In this document: positions 42,214 through 51,825 of the stretch, one piece after another
Layout of the letters: the number at the start of each line of letters is the position of its first letter
How positions within the stretch are numbered: the stretch's first letter is position 1
NCBI GenBank assembly: GCA_002425705.1
Contig: DIMT01000010.1
Coordinates: 40,517-104,516 of the forward strand
Origin: Firmicutes bacterium UBA5559
GTDB taxonomy: Bacteria > Bacillota > Clostridia > Peptostreptococcales > Anaerovoracaceae
DNA: 64,000 nucleotides
Reading direction: 5' to 3'
Translations under genes and position numbers: made by a program
Notes under the pieces: generated by a model
Seen by the model: only the letters and a program-made list of their open reading frames with translations
What the model was told of the DNA's origin: nothing
Databases searched by the model: none

Positions 42214-44966
42214 TCCGAATCCTGAAATCCAGAAACATGCAGATTACACTGACAATTTTTTTCCTTATGGCGGTTCTGGCCATAAGGCTTTTTGACCTGA
42301 CAGTCCTGGAGCATGAGCGCTGGAGTACAGCCGCTTCCGGAATCAGCGTTAAAAATGTATATACACCGGCGCCTCGGGGTGAGATTTACGACAAGTACGG
42401 CAATCTTCTGGCTGGTAATATGCAGACCTTTGCCCTTCAGGTTACGCCGGCTGATTTGGAAGACGATGATTCCATCAATTACATGGCTTCGGAAATTGTT
42501 TCCATCCTGAAGAAGAACGGGGACGCTTATTACGACAATTTCCCGGTAATCATACAAAACGGCCAGTTTGTCTATACCTATGACAATACCATTCGGGACT
42601 GGCTGGTCAGCCAGAATCTTCCTCCGACTCTGACGGCGGAGCAGGCCTTCCAGGAAATCCGCAACCGATACGACATCAGTGAAGGGCTGGACCGATATGC
42701 CGCACAAAAGGAAATGCAGGATTCTTATAAGATTTATCCTCCCATTTCCGTTAAGACCTTTACCTATCTGGAAGATTTGGATAAGAAGACATTCTTGGGC
42801 CGTTACCGTATCGATATGAAAACCTCAGCAGAAGAAACCTTTCGGGAACTGCGCCGTATCTTCCGGATCAGTGACTCGGTTTCCGATGCGGAAGCCCGGG
42901 AAATCATGGTTATCCGGAACGAAATCGCGGCCATGGGTTATCGGCAGTATCTGCCGGCTACTATTGCCACCGATGTTTCTGATGCCACCATTATTGAATT
43001 TGAAGAAAAAAGCAGCCTGCTTCCCGGTGCGGAAATCGTTTCGGAAACCAAACGATATTATCCAAACGGCAATACAGCATCTCATATTCTTGGATATCTG
43101 GGAAAGATTTCTGAACGCCAGAAGGAGCAATATGTGGGAGAACTGGGCTACAGCGCCAACGATCTGATCGGCCAGGACGGAATCGAAAGGACTTTTGAAT
43201 CCACCCTGCGGGGTCAGGACGGGGTCCGAAGCGTTCAGGTGAATGCTCTGGGAGAATTGGTGGATGAAATTGACAATACGGAGCCCAAAAAAGGTCAGGA
43301 TCTGTATCTGACCATTGACCTGGAGCTGCAGAAGACGGCCGAGTCCGCCCTGAAACAGACCCTGGAAAAAGCCCAGGTTGCCGGTACTTTTACCGGAGAA
43401 TACGCCAATTATAAGTTTTCTCAGCGGTATCCCAATGCCAATGTAGGTGCTGTGGTAGCCCTGGAGGTGGAGACGGGAGAGGTGCTGGCCATGGCCAGTT
43501 ATCCGGATTATGATCCCAATCTGTTTTCTTCCGGCATCACGGCGGAAGCCTGGGCTTCCCTCCAGAGCAAAAACCCCAGGGATCCCTTGTCACCGGTGCC
43601 TTTGTACAACGTGGCTGCGAGGACCGCAGTTCAGCCAGGTTCCACCTATAAAATGGTAACGGCCACTGCAGCCCTGGAGTCGGGGCTGGATCCATCCCGG
43701 CGTCTCTATGACGGGGGTTATGTTCAGGTGGGAAACCGAAAATACGCCTGCCTGATCTGGCACACCCATGGAGGATCCCATGGAAGTGTAGATCTGGCAA
43801 AAGCCATTGAAGTTTCCTGCAATTATTACTTTTTTGATATCGCAACCGGCCGGGATTTTTACCGGGGCGTTTCTTTGGGGTATGACAAGGATATCTCCAT
43901 CGATATCATTTCGTCCTACGCCAAACAGTACGGACTTGGCCTGCCCACCGGCATCGAAATCAGTGAAACTATCACCGAGGCCCCCAGTGCAGCCAGGAAG
44001 ATGGCAACCATGAAATCCCTGCTGAAAAATGTACTCATCGGACGGGCAGAACGGTATTTCAAACAGGAAATCATTGATGACAAAAGCCAGCTGAACACCA
44101 ACATCATGGAAATTGTCAGCTGGACAGAGGAGAATCCCTCCAGAAATGAGCTGCTAAAGCGAATGGCCAAAGTAGGGATCCGGGATGATATGATCGAAAC
44201 CGTTGCCGATCTTTGTAAGTATACCTATTATAATCAAGCCCAGTGGACTTTGGGAGATGAACTGAATATTTCCATCGGCCAAGGGGAAAATGCTTATACC
44301 CCCCTTCAGATGGCCAATTACGTAGCGACCATCGGCAACGAAGGTGTCCGGAACAAGGTAACTCTGATCAAAGCGATTGAGGGTCAGGGAGAAGTTCAAC
44401 GGGAAGCCGGCACTAAAATCGACATCAGCACCACCGATCATCTGGATTCCATCATCCAGGGTATGAAGCAGGTCATTACCGGTCCCTCCGGAAGCTTGCG
44501 GGGGCCCTTCGCCGGATTCCCGGTTCCGGTGGCTGCGAAGACGGGAACCGCAGAGCGTGGCGGAAAGATTAACCCCCCCGATGAAGTGGAATATATCCGG
44601 ACCAACATCGGCCGGATCAGTCCCGGAATGGAGATGGCAGCTATCGAACAGGAAATGGCCCGGCTGATTCGTGAGTATCCGGATACTTTTGTGACCCGGG
44701 ATTCTGCAGTACGTCAGGCAGTAATTAACCTGAGCGGAGGATCAGTGACCCCGGAAAAACTGGATGCTTATAAGAGCAATTATGATAACTTTGCCTGGAT
44801 AGTAGCATTGGCCCCGGCAGATGACCCGAAAATCGCCGTGGCTGTCCTGTTGGTTCAGGGAGGAACCTCGACCATTGCAGGGCCCATGACCAGGGAAATC
44901 ATCGGAAAATATCTTCAGGTAAATAAGCAGGTGGATGCATATCCCCTGAACGTGACGATACAGTAA
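42210..44966 (+). CDS. mrdA: Penicillin-binding protein 2, class B transpeptidase
   Basis: 918 residues, long compared with about 630-720 for most PBP2 proteins, as seen in clostridial forms. One N-terminal membrane helix (about 12-32), a dimerisation domain starting APRGEIYDKYGNLLAGN, and the transpeptidase with S-x-x-K in QPGSTYKMV, S-x-N in EVSCNYYF and K-T-G in VAAKTGTAERGG. Extra helical segments lie between SxN and KTG (about 590-670) and after KTG (about 790-850). It cross-links peptidoglycan during elongation together with RodA, whose gene is nearby on the other strand. Confidence 0.93.
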   Translation: MIRILKSRNMQITLTIFFLMAVLAIRLFDLTVLEHERWSTAASGISVKNVYTPAPRGEIYDKYGNLLAGNMQTFALQVTPADLEDDDSINYMASEIVSILKKNGDAYYDNFPVIIQNGQFVYTYDNTIRDWLVSQNLPPTLTAEQAFQEIRNRYDISEGLDRYAAQKEMQDSYKIYPPISVKTFTYLEDLDKKTFLGRYRIDMKTSAEETFRELRRIFRISDSVSDAEAREIMVIRNEIAAMGYRQYLPATIATDVSDATIIEFEEKSSLLPGAEIVSETKRYYPNGNTASHILGYLGKISERQKEQYVGELGYSANDLIGQDGIERTFESTLRGQDGVRSVQVNALGELVDEIDNTEPKKGQDLYLTIDLELQKTAESALKQTLEKAQVAGTFTGEYANYKFSQRYPNANVGAVVALEVETGEVLAMASYPDYDPNLFSSGITAEAWASLQSKNPRDPLSPVPLYNVAARTAVQPGSTYKMVTATAALESGLDPSRRLYDGGYVQVGNRKYACLIWHTHGGSHGSVDLAKAIEVSCNYYFFDIATGRDFYRGVSLGYDKDISIDIISSYAKQYGLGLPTGIEISETITEAPSAARKMATMKSLLKNVLIGRAERYFKQEIIDDKSQLNTNIMEIVSWTEENPSRNELLKRMAKVGIRDDMIETVADLCKYTYYNQAQWTLGDELNISIGQGENAYTPLQMANYVATIGNEGVRNKVTLIKAIEGQGEVQREAGTKIDISTTDHLDSIIQGMKQVITGPSGSLRGPFAGFPVPVAAKTGTAERGGKINPPDEVEYIRTNIGRISPGMEMAAIEQEMARLIREYPDTFVTRDSAVRQAVINLSGGSVTPEKLDAYKSNYDNFAWIVALAPADDPKIAVAVLLVQGGTSTIAGPMTREIIGKYLQVNKQVDAYPLNVTIQ

Positions 44967-45015
44967 TAATGGAGCAGATTTAGATGCGTTAGAACAGAAA
45001 GGAACAAGGAAGAGG

Positions 45016-45762
45016 ATGAGCAGGATAATAATGGTAGTCTCCGGAAAGGGAGGAACGGGAAAAACGATGATAACCGCCAACCTGGGAGCTGTCTTTGCAG
45101 AAAAAGGGAAGAAGGTTCTGCTCATCGATCTGGATATGGGGATGAGGAATCTGGATTTGGCCCTTGGCATGGAAAGCAGGGTCATCTATGACATCCTGGA
45201 TATCCTGTCGGGAACCTGCAAGGTGAAGCAGGGAATCCTCCGGGATCGCTATATTGGGAACCTGTACATGATGCCAGCTTCCCAGCATCCGGAAATGGAA
45301 AAGCTGACGGAAGAAAGCCTTAGGCAGCTATGTGAGAGAGTATGTTCAAAGTTTGATGTGGTCCTTCTGGATTGTCCGGCAGGTATGGGAGCAGTGGTGG
45401 AAATGGCCGCTGCTGTGGCAGATCAGGCACTGGTCGTAACCACACCCGAATACGCTGCCCTTCGGGACGCGGACAGTCTGGACCGGATGTTGGCCCGGTT
45501 GGGGGTTTCTGATCGAAAGTGCCTGATCAACCGGATCGATCCACGGCTGATGAAAAAAGGACTGATTCCTTCTCTGGAACAGATTGGCCAGCTTCTGCGG
45601 ACTCCCATAGCAGGGACCGTTTTGCTGGATGATGCCATTTATATCGGGACCAATAACGGACGTCTGGTATCGGTGGAAAAAGGAACCTATATTCATCGAA
45701 ACTTCAATAAAATAGCCGACAGGATCCTGCCGGCTGACAACCAACCATATTCAAATGAATGA
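45016..45762 (+). CDS. minD: MinD-like septum-site ATPase lacking the membrane-targeting tail
   Basis: 248 residues. The deviant Walker A is S-G-K-G-G-T-G-K-T at 9-17 (the residue after KT is Met, usually Thr/Ser). LLIDLDMGMRNLDLALGMESRVIYDILD is typical of MinD switch I, and VVLLDCPAGMG is Walker B. The protein ends RILPADNQPYSNE, with no C-terminal basic amphipathic helix that anchors MinD to the membrane. Clostridial loci usually place minC before and minE after minD; neither is here. It converges on rodA with eight bases between stops. The site AGGAAGAGG precedes the ATG. Confidence 0.85.
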   Translation: MSRIIMVVSGKGGTGKTMITANLGAVFAEKGKKVLLIDLDMGMRNLDLALGMESRVIYDILDILSGTCKVKQGILRDRYIGNLYMMPASQHPEMEKLTEESLRQLCERVCSKFDVVLLDCPAGMGAVVEMAAAVADQALVVTTPEYAALRDADSLDRMLARLGVSDRKCLINRIDPRLMKKGLIPSLEQIGQLLRTPIAGTVLLDDAIYIGTNNGRLVSVEKGTYIHRNFNKIADRILPADNQPYSNE

Positions 45763-45770
45763 AATTAATA

Positions 45771-46877
45771 TCAGAAATTGATCTCTTTGTTCCGCATCCC
45801 CACATTGAGGATGAGCCCCAGGGCAATCATGTTGGAAACGATGGAAGAACCGCCGTAGCTGATGAAGGGCAGGGTGATTCCGGTGACCGGCATGATTCCC
45901 ATGGTCATGGCGATATTCTCAAAAATTTGGAAACCGAACATACCAATGAAGCCAATGGCAATCAGGGAGCCGTAGAACTCCTTGGCTGCCCTGGCTATTT
46001 TTATGATGCGGTACAGGAAGAGGGTATAAAGGCTGATGAGGGCCAGTCCTCCCAGCATGCCCAGTTCCTCCACAATGACGGAAAAAATGAAGTCGGACTT
46101 CTGGACTGGCAGGAACTTCAGCTCCTTCTGAGTCCCCATGAAGAGACCCTTGCCGAAGAAGCCACCGGAACCGATGGCCACTTTGCTGTGCCAAACTTGA
46201 TAATTGCCTGGCAGAGACAAGTTATCCGGATGGAGAAAAGCATCAATTCGAACTTTCTGGTGCTGGGCCATGAATCGGTAAATGACGGGAATGGCTAAAA
46301 GAAAAAGGCCGGAAAGCTTAGCAAAGATTTTGCCGTCCACACCTGCATAAAAAAGCATCGTGACCCAGATGGACGCTAAAACGATGGCACCGCCCAAATC
46401 TTCTTTTAAAACAATAAGGATGATGGGAGCGCCATATAAGGCCGCCATAAATACGCCCTTGTAGGAACGAAGGGTATCATGGTTCCGGGACAGATAATTG
46501 GCAAACAGCAGGACGAAGGATATTTTAACCAATTCAGAGGGCTGCAGATCCGTTACTCCCAGGTTGATCCAGGATCGGGCTCCGAAGTGCTCCACCCCCA
46601 GGCCGGGGATATACACCGTCAGCAGGAACAGGACGGAAGCCACGTACAGAAATTTTTCATACTTCTGAAATATCCGGTAATCGATAAAAAGGATGACAAA
46701 GACAGCAATAAAACCCAGGATGTAGGCAGCGGACTGCACTTTCAGATCCCGGTTAAAAATAAATTCCCCGTCGTATGCCGTGCTTCCGATCATCAGGATG
46801 CTGATTGCGGCAAAGACCAGAGGAAGGATGAGTAAAACCTTATCCGTATTGCGGAAAAGCGTTAAAAAATAGTTCAT
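45771..46877 (-). CDS. rodA: Peptidoglycan glycosyltransferase RodA (SEDS family)
   Basis: 368 residues, about 10 membrane helices. SEDS hallmarks include GARSWINLGVTDLQPSELVKISFVL, the large loop with a conserved Asp region (KEDLGGAIVL) and the end PVTGITLPFISYGGSSIVSNM. It polymerises glycan strands in partnership with PBP2. It is encoded opposite to the mre operon. AAAGGAA precedes the ATG. Confidence 0.95.
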   Translation of the reverse strand: MNYFLTLFRNTDKVLLILPLVFAAISILMIGSTAYDGEFIFNRDLKVQSAAYILGFIAVFVILFIDYRIFQKYEKFLYVASVLFLLTVYIPGLGVEHFGARSWINLGVTDLQPSELVKISFVLLFANYLSRNHDTLRSYKGVFMAALYGAPIILIVLKEDLGGAIVLASIWVTMLFYAGVDGKIFAKLSGLFLLAIPVIYRFMAQHQKVRIDAFLHPDNLSLPGNYQVWHSKVAIGSGGFFGKGLFMGTQKELKFLPVQKSDFIFSVIVEELGMLGGLALISLYTLFLYRIIKIARAAKEFYGSLIAIGFIGMFGFQIFENIAMTMGIMPVTGITLPFISYGGSSIVSNMIALGLILNVGMRNKEINF

Positions 46878-46906
46878 GTTTGTTCCTTTGCAGTAAGTAC
46901 AATTGC

Positions 46907-46936
46907 TTGACAGGTTGGTGTTAAAAACATTATAAT
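46907..46936 (+). promoter_or_regulatory. Promoter of rny
   Basis: TTGACA (46907-46912) and TATAAT (46931-46936) are 18 bases apart. An AT-rich inverted repeat (TGTAATTA / TAATTACA, about 46944-46970) follows in the leader. Confidence 0.8.
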
Positions 46937-47062
46937 ATCATTGTGTAATTATATCAATAATTAATTACAACATGCGATGTTTTTATGATTTTGCCACAAA
47001 AATGGCAGTTAAACCCAATGAAAAATTGAGATCAAAATGGAAAAAATTCAGAAAGAAAAGAG

Positions 47063-48613
47063 GTGTTCGAGATAGAAATACTAATAACCGTCATTGTTGC
47101 ATTCGTTGCCCTGGTCATAGGCTTGCTGGCTGGATATATATTCAGAAAGAATCTGGCAGAAAAAACGATCGGCAGCGCCGAGCAGAAGGCAAAGAACCTG
47201 CTGCTGGACGCAGAAAACAGATGTGAAACAATTAAAAAAGAAATTACTATCGAAGCTAAGGAAGAAGCTCACCGACTCCGGACCGAAACGGAAGCCGAGA
47301 TTCGGGAAAGAAGGGCGGAGATTCAGAAGGCCGAAAGACGGCTGATCCAAAAGGAAGAAACCATCGATCGGAAGATTGAAGGACTGGAACGAAAAGAAGA
47401 AAGCATTGCAGCGAAAGAACAGACTATTATTGAAAAACAAAACGATGTTGAAGACATCGTCCGAAGACAGACCGAGGAACTGGAAAGAATTTCCGGATAT
47501 ACAAGGGAAGAGGCTAAAGCTCTTTTACTGTCCAACGTCGAAAAGGAAGTCCGGGTAGAAGCCTCTCTCCTGATCAAGGATATCGAATCCAAAGCCAGGG
47601 AAGAAGGAGACAAGAAAGCAAAAGAAATCATTACCGGGGCCATCCAACGATGTGCATCCGATCACGTGGCAGAAAGCACTGTTTCTGTGGTGCCCCTGCC
47701 CAATGACGAAATGAAGGGTAGAATTATCGGACGAGAAGGTCGTAACATTCGTGCCATCGAAACCATGACCGGTGTTGACCTGATCATCGATGATACACCG
47801 GAAGCAGTCATACTGTCCGGATTTGATCCGGTGCGAAGAGAAATCGCCCGACTGTCCCTGGAAAAACTCATAGTGGATGGCCGTATCCATCCTACCCGAA
47901 TCGAGGAGATGGTGGAAAAGGCTAAAGTCGAAGTGGCTCAGATCATCAAAGAAGCCGGAGAAGCTGCCACCTTCGAAGTTGGCATCCACAATTTCCATCC
48001 CGAATTGATCAAGCTGCTGGGACGGCTCAAATATCGAACTTCCTATGGACAGAACGTGCTGAAGCACTCGGTGGAAGTAGCCCACCTGGCCGGACTGATG
48101 GCTGGTGAACTGGGACTGGATGTCAAGCTGGCCAAGAGAGCGGGATTGCTTCATGATATCGGAAAAGCCCTGGATCATGAAATGGAAGGAACCCATGTGG
48201 ATATCGGAATCGATGTCCTTAGAAAATACAAGGAATCCGAAACGGTCATCAATGGCATGGCAGCTCATCATGGGGATTACGAACCTAAGAGCATGGAAGC
48301 CGTTCTGATTGCTGCAGCAGATGCCTTGTCCGCGGCTCGGCCGGGAGCACGGCGGGAAACGCTGGAAACTTACATTAAACGCCTCCAGAAGCTGGAAGAG
48401 ATTGCGACAACAACACCAGGAGTCGAAAAGGCCTTCGCCATTCAGGCCGGACGAGAAATCCGAATCATGGCCAAGCCGGAAGAAATGTCCGACGACGGAA
48501 TCGTATTCCTGGCCCGGGAGATTTCCAAGAAAATCGAAAGCGAGCTGGAGTATCCGGGACAGATCAAGGTCAATGTCCTGCGGGAAACCAGAGCGGTGGA
48601 ATACGCCAAATAA
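47063..48613 (+). CDS. rny: Ribonuclease Y
   Basis: 516 residues from GTG 47063. Order: N-terminal membrane helix (about 4-25), a long charged coiled coil (about 30-200), a KH domain ([33 protein letters not shown]), and an HD domain with the metal motif [14 protein letters not shown]. It is the membrane-bound endonuclease that starts mRNA decay in Firmicutes. The weak GTG start with a modest site suggests low translation. The upstream gap 46878-47062 holds only the promoter and an AT-rich repeat. Confidence 0.95.
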   Translation: MFEIEILITVIVAFVALVIGLLAGYIFRKNLAEKTIGSAEQKAKNLLLDAENRCETIKKEITIEAKEEAHRLRTETEAEIRERRAEIQKAERRLIQKEETIDRKIEGLERKEESIAAKEQTIIEKQNDVEDIVRRQTEELERISGYTREEAKALLLSNVEKEVRVEASLLIKDIESKAREEGDKKAKEIITGAIQRCASDHVAESTVSVVPLPNDEMKGRIIGREGRNIRAIETMTGVDLIIDDTPEAVILSGFDPVRREIARLSLEKLIVDGRIHPTRIEEMVEKAKVEVAQIIKEAGEAATFEVGIHNFHPELIKLLGRLKYRTSYGQNVLKHSVEVAHLAGLMAGELGLDVKLAKRAGLLHDIGKALDHEMEGTHVDIGIDVLRKYKESETVINGMAAHHGDYEPKSMEAVLIAAADALSAARPGARRETLETYIKRLQKLEEIATTTPGVEKAFAIQAGREIRIMAKPEEMSDDGIVFLAREISKKIESELEYPGQIKVNVLRETRAVEYAK

Positions 48614-48621
48614 GAAGACTG

Positions 48622-48650
48622 ACGAGGCAGGATCCGCCTGCCTCGTTTCA
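48622..48650 (+). terminator. Hairpin terminator after rny
   Basis: A 10-bp perfect stem (48622-48631 with 48637-48646), with only a TTT tract after it; probably partial, as the desulfurase gene starts 20 bases on. Confidence 0.6.
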
Positions 48651-48670
48651 ATTGTAGAAAAGGAATCAAT

Positions 48671-49846
48671 ATGATGCATGTGTATCTGGACAATAGTGCC
48701 ACCACCCGGCAGCATGACTCCGTTACGGAGGCTATGGTCCTTGCCATGAAGGAGGACTACGGAAATCCATCCTCCCTTCACCGGATGGGTCTGGTGGCGG
48801 AAAAAATTCTGAAGGAAGCCCGGGCCCGGGTTGCTGGATCCCTGCAGGTTCAGCCGGAGCAAATCATTTTTACTTCCGGTGGCACGGAAGCCGACAATAT
48901 GGCTATCCTGGGAACGGTGGGCCATAATTTGAAAAAGGGAAACCGGATCATCACCACGGCCGTCGAGCATCCTGCAGTGTTGGAGCCCTGCAGGATTCTG
49001 GAGGGCCGGGGATATGAAGTGGTACGGCTGCCGGTGGACAACCGGGGAATCATCTCCCTGAAGGATCTGGAAGAAGCCCTGACCCCGGAAACCCTGCTGG
49101 TCACCGTGATGCACGTCAACAATGAGGTGGGATCCATCCAGCCTGTGCGGGAAATCTATCAGCGGATCCAGGCCTATAACCAGAACCATGGGAGCCGGAT
49201 CCTCTTTCATACCGACGGGGTCCAGAGTTACGGGAAACTGCCTCTGACCGGGGCGGACGCAGACATGATTTCCCTAAGCGCCCATAAAATCCATGGACCG
49301 AAGGGCATTGGAGCTCTTTATGTAAAAAAGGGTATCACCCTCCAGCCTCTGGTAGTTGGCGGAGGCCAGGAACTGGGCAGAAGATCGGGAACAGAAAATA
49401 TGCCGGCCATCGCCGGATTCGGGGTGGCGGCGGAACATATCCGGATCAACCGGGAATCGATTCTTAAGCATTTGGAAAGCTGCCGCCTGTTCTTCCGGGA
49501 GCAGCTGCTGAAAAAGGCGGCCGATGCTGTAGTCAATAGTCCGGATGGTGAATTTTGTCAACCGGGGATTCTCAGCGTCAGTTTTCCAGGACTCAGGGGG
49601 GAAGTTCTCCTTCATTTTCTGGAACAGGACGGGATCTATGTATCCACCGGATCTGCCTGTTCCTCAGGAAAAAAGGGTCACAGTCACGTGCTTTCTGCAA
49701 TGGGTTTGCCAGAAGCCCGATTGGAGGGGACCCTTCGTTTCAGTTTTTCGGAATATACCACAATGGAAGAATTGGCATTTACGGCTGATCGATGCAGAGA
49801 AATCACGGCCCGGATGACCCAGTTGAAACAATCCCGCCGCCGATGA
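48671..49846 (+). CDS. Cysteine desulfurase (NifS/IscS-like)
   Basis: 391 residues, PLP fold I. K206 in SLSAHKIHGPKG holds PLP, and C330 in YVSTGSACSSGKKG is the persulfide cysteine. The AVEHPAV and GTEADNMAI segments are typical. It takes sulfur from cysteine as an enzyme-bound persulfide. Because thiI follows 21 bases later and no iscU is present, its job is probably to supply ThiI (as NifZ does in Bacillus), not general Fe-S assembly. Confidence 0.92.
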   Translation: MMHVYLDNSATTRQHDSVTEAMVLAMKEDYGNPSSLHRMGLVAEKILKEARARVAGSLQVQPEQIIFTSGGTEADNMAILGTVGHNLKKGNRIITTAVEHPAVLEPCRILEGRGYEVVRLPVDNRGIISLKDLEEALTPETLLVTVMHVNNEVGSIQPVREIYQRIQAYNQNHGSRILFHTDGVQSYGKLPLTGADADMISLSAHKIHGPKGIGALYVKKGITLQPLVVGGGQELGRRSGTENMPAIAGFGVAAEHIRINRESILKHLESCRLFFREQLLKKAADAVVNSPDGEFCQPGILSVSFPGLRGEVLLHFLEQDGIYVSTGSACSSGKKGHSHVLSAMGLPEARLEGTLRFSFSEYTTMEELAFTADRCREITARMTQLKQSRRR

Positions 49847-49867
49847 CGGGTATGATGGAGGAAAAAA

Positions 49868-51055
49868 GTGAAGGATCAGTTTACATTGATAGTGCGCTGC
49901 GGCGAAGTTGCATTGAAAGGTTTGAATAAGCCTTATTTTGAGCGTATGCTGGCAGATCGGATACGGAAGGTCACTAAGGCCTATGAAGGAATTTCCGTGG
50001 TCAGAAGTGAAGGATTGATCTTCGTTCGCGGCGGAGCTCATCATGATGTGGAGAAGGTCATGGCCGACATTTCCAAAGTTTTTGGTGTTGCCTCCATCAG
50101 TCCCGCCATGGAAGTGGAGTCGGATATGGAAAAAATCGGAGAGGCGGCGGTGGAGTTCATGCTGGATCTGATTGAGCGAAAGGGTGTCAAAACCTTTAAA
50201 GTAGAGGCGAAACGGGCAGACAAGTCCTTCCCGGTAAAATCTCCGGATATCGGTCGGCAGATTGGCGCGAAAGTGCTGATTGGCTGTAAAGTCCTTAAGG
50301 TAGATGTCCATAAACCGGAAGCCATGCTTTTTATCGATGTCCGGAAGGACCGAACGTATATTTTTGAGCAGAAGCTGTCCGGGTTTGGGGGACTGCCCCT
50401 GGGTACCAACGGAAAAGGTCTCGTTCTTCTTTCCGGCGGTATAGACAGCCCTGTGGCTGCCTGGATGATGGCGAAACGGGGCATGCTGATCGAAGCCCTT
50501 CATTTTCATTCCTATCCCTATACCAGTGAACGGGCCCAGGAAAAGGTAGAGGATCTGGCAAGGATCGTTGCCGGTTATACGGGCAATTTCAACCTTCATG
50601 TCATCAATCTGCTGCCGATTCAGGAAGCCATCGTGGCCAACTGCCCTGAAGAGGAGACCACTCTGCTGGTTCGCCGGTTTATGATGAAGATTGCTGAAAG
50701 AGTTGCAAAGGACCGCAGCTGCATGATGCTGATCACCGGGGAGAATCTGGGGCAGGTAGCCAGTCAGACGGCGGAAGCTTTGGTGGTAACGGATCAGGCG
50801 GTCACCATGCCGGTGATGCGGCCACTAATCGCCATGGATAAAGTAGAAATCATGGATCGGGCCCGGGATATCGGCACCTATGAAACCTCCATCCTGCCCT
50901 ATGAGGATTGCTGTACCGTATTTCTCCCCAAGCATCCTAAAACAAAACCAAAACTGGAGGCTATACTGGCTTCTGAGTCCCTTCTGGACGGGGAAACCCT
51001 CATAGAAAAAGCCCTGGAAAGCAGGGAAGTGGTTCGAATCCAACCAACTTTATAA
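49868..51055 (+). CDS. thiI: tRNA 4-thiouridine synthetase ThiI, without rhodanese domain
   Basis: 395 residues from GTG 49868. Ferredoxin-like and THUMP domains (about 1-165) precede the PP-loop ATPase with LLSGGIDSPVAAWMMAKRG and a C-terminal EDCCTVFLPKHPKT segment. It adenylates U8 of tRNA and exchanges oxygen for sulfur. E. coli ThiI has an extra C-terminal rhodanese domain; here it is absent, as in Bacillus, so sulfur must come directly from the neighbouring desulfurase. GGAGG lies before the start. Its stop codon is the beginning of repeat copy D. Confidence 0.95.
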   Translation: MKDQFTLIVRCGEVALKGLNKPYFERMLADRIRKVTKAYEGISVVRSEGLIFVRGGAHHDVEKVMADISKVFGVASISPAMEVESDMEKIGEAAVEFMLDLIERKGVKTFKVEAKRADKSFPVKSPDIGRQIGAKVLIGCKVLKVDVHKPEAMLFIDVRKDRTYIFEQKLSGFGGLPLGTNGKGLVLLSGGIDSPVAAWMMAKRGMLIEALHFHSYPYTSERAQEKVEDLARIVAGYTGNFNLHVINLLPIQEAIVANCPEEETTLLVRRFMMKIAERVAKDRSCMMLITGENLGQVASQTAEALVVTDQAVTMPVMRPLIAMDKVEIMDRARDIGTYETSILPYEDCCTVFLPKHPKTKPKLEAILASESLLDGETLIEKALESREVVRIQPTL

Positions 51056-51074
51056 GCAGATCTGATAACTGGCG
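51044..51074 (+). repeat. Stop-codon-linked motif, copy D
   Basis: Contains CCAACTTTATAAGCAGATCT followed by GATAACTGGCG; the TAA of thiI (51053-51055) lies inside it. It shares the CCAAC-n2-TATAAGCAGnTCTG core with copies A and B. Confidence 0.75.
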
Positions 51075-51100
51075 TTTTTGTTTGAGGTTTTAGAGCAGCA

Positions 51101-51147
51101 AAAAGCGAGTGTATCCAACCCAGTTTGGGTTGGATACACTCGCTTTT
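51101..51147. terminator. Strong bidirectional terminator
   Basis: A 22-bp perfect stem (51101-51122 with 51126-51147), loop GTT, with A-tract and T-tract on either side, between convergent thiI and the lipoprotein gene. Confidence 0.95.
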
Positions 51148-51174
51148 ATCTATGAGGTTTGAAGAGTAGCAAGG

Positions 51175-51798
51175 TTATAATTTGTCCGCCATAAAGGCTT
51201 CGTAAGCATCGGCCCATTCCCCGTTGAGGGTTTCTGCTGCTTCAGCGGCAATGGTCATGGGACGTTTCATAGCGTTCAGGACGGCCTGAGGGATTTCTGA
51301 GGGGAGCTCATCTTCTGCTCCGTTCCACTCTTCCCGATCCCGGTTCCATTCGGGGTAGTCTTCAATCTCCGGTGAGGGGAAGTCAACTCCCAGGATGCCG
51401 ATCACTTCACCGTTACTGTTGTAGACCGGTGCGAAACCGGACCAGACAGGAACATCATCATCCCAGCCGGATCTTGCAGTAGCCGGTTCTCCCTCCATGG
51501 CTTCGGTGAACTGGACCTCCCAGCCGTAATTGGTGAGGAAATCATCCGGTTCTTCGGATCCATCCACCGTGATCAGAAAATCATTGTCCGCGTTGGGAAT
51601 CATCATATAGACGTAGTAGGCACCGGAATCAGTTCGGATGCCATCCAGGGTCGCTTTTAGAGCCAGATAGTCTTCGCTTTGAAGGATGTCAGCTTCTTCC
51701 TCCGGTCCGGCAGCCTCCTGGCCACCACCGCAGCCGGTCAATACCAAGGTCAGGATTAAAAGGGTCAGTAGAACAAGTCGTATTCGGCTTTTTTTCAT
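51175..51798 (-). CDS. Lipoprotein with PDC/dCache-like sensor fold
   Basis: 207 residues. The signal peptide ends in the lipobox LTGC (cysteine near residue 23), followed by an acidic linker. The rest resembles half of a PDC/dCache domain: YYVYMMIPNADNDFLITVDGSEE, then a WSGFAPVYNSNGEVIGILGVDF segment very typical of extracellular sensor domains of chemoreceptors and histidine kinases. No transmitter domain follows, so it would be a free lipid-anchored ligand-binding protein. The ligand is unknown. An extended -10 (TGATATAAA) lies at 51826-51834 on its strand, and AAGGAGG precedes the ATG. Confidence 0.75.
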   Translation of the reverse strand: MKKSRIRLVLLTLLILTLVLTGCGGGQEAAGPEEEADILQSEDYLALKATLDGIRTDSGAYYVYMMIPNADNDFLITVDGSEEPDDFLTNYGWEVQFTEAMEGEPATARSGWDDDVPVWSGFAPVYNSNGEVIGILGVDFPSPEIEDYPEWNRDREEWNGAEDELPSEIPQAVLNAMKRPMTIAAEAAETLNGEWADAYEAFMADKL

Positions 51799-51825
51799 GG
51801 GTTCCTCCTTTTTAACTATAGGTAT

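Noticed and set aside
46972..47226. 84-codon ORF overlapping the start of rny
   Set aside because: It runs in another frame through the rny coiled coil, and no ribosome site precedes it.
51078..51174. Imperfect direct repeats (GAGGTTTTAGAGCAGCAA and GAGGTTTGAAGAGTAGCAA) flanking the terminator
   Set aside because: Similarity is short with several changes, and no function or element type fits; probably chance or an old duplication.
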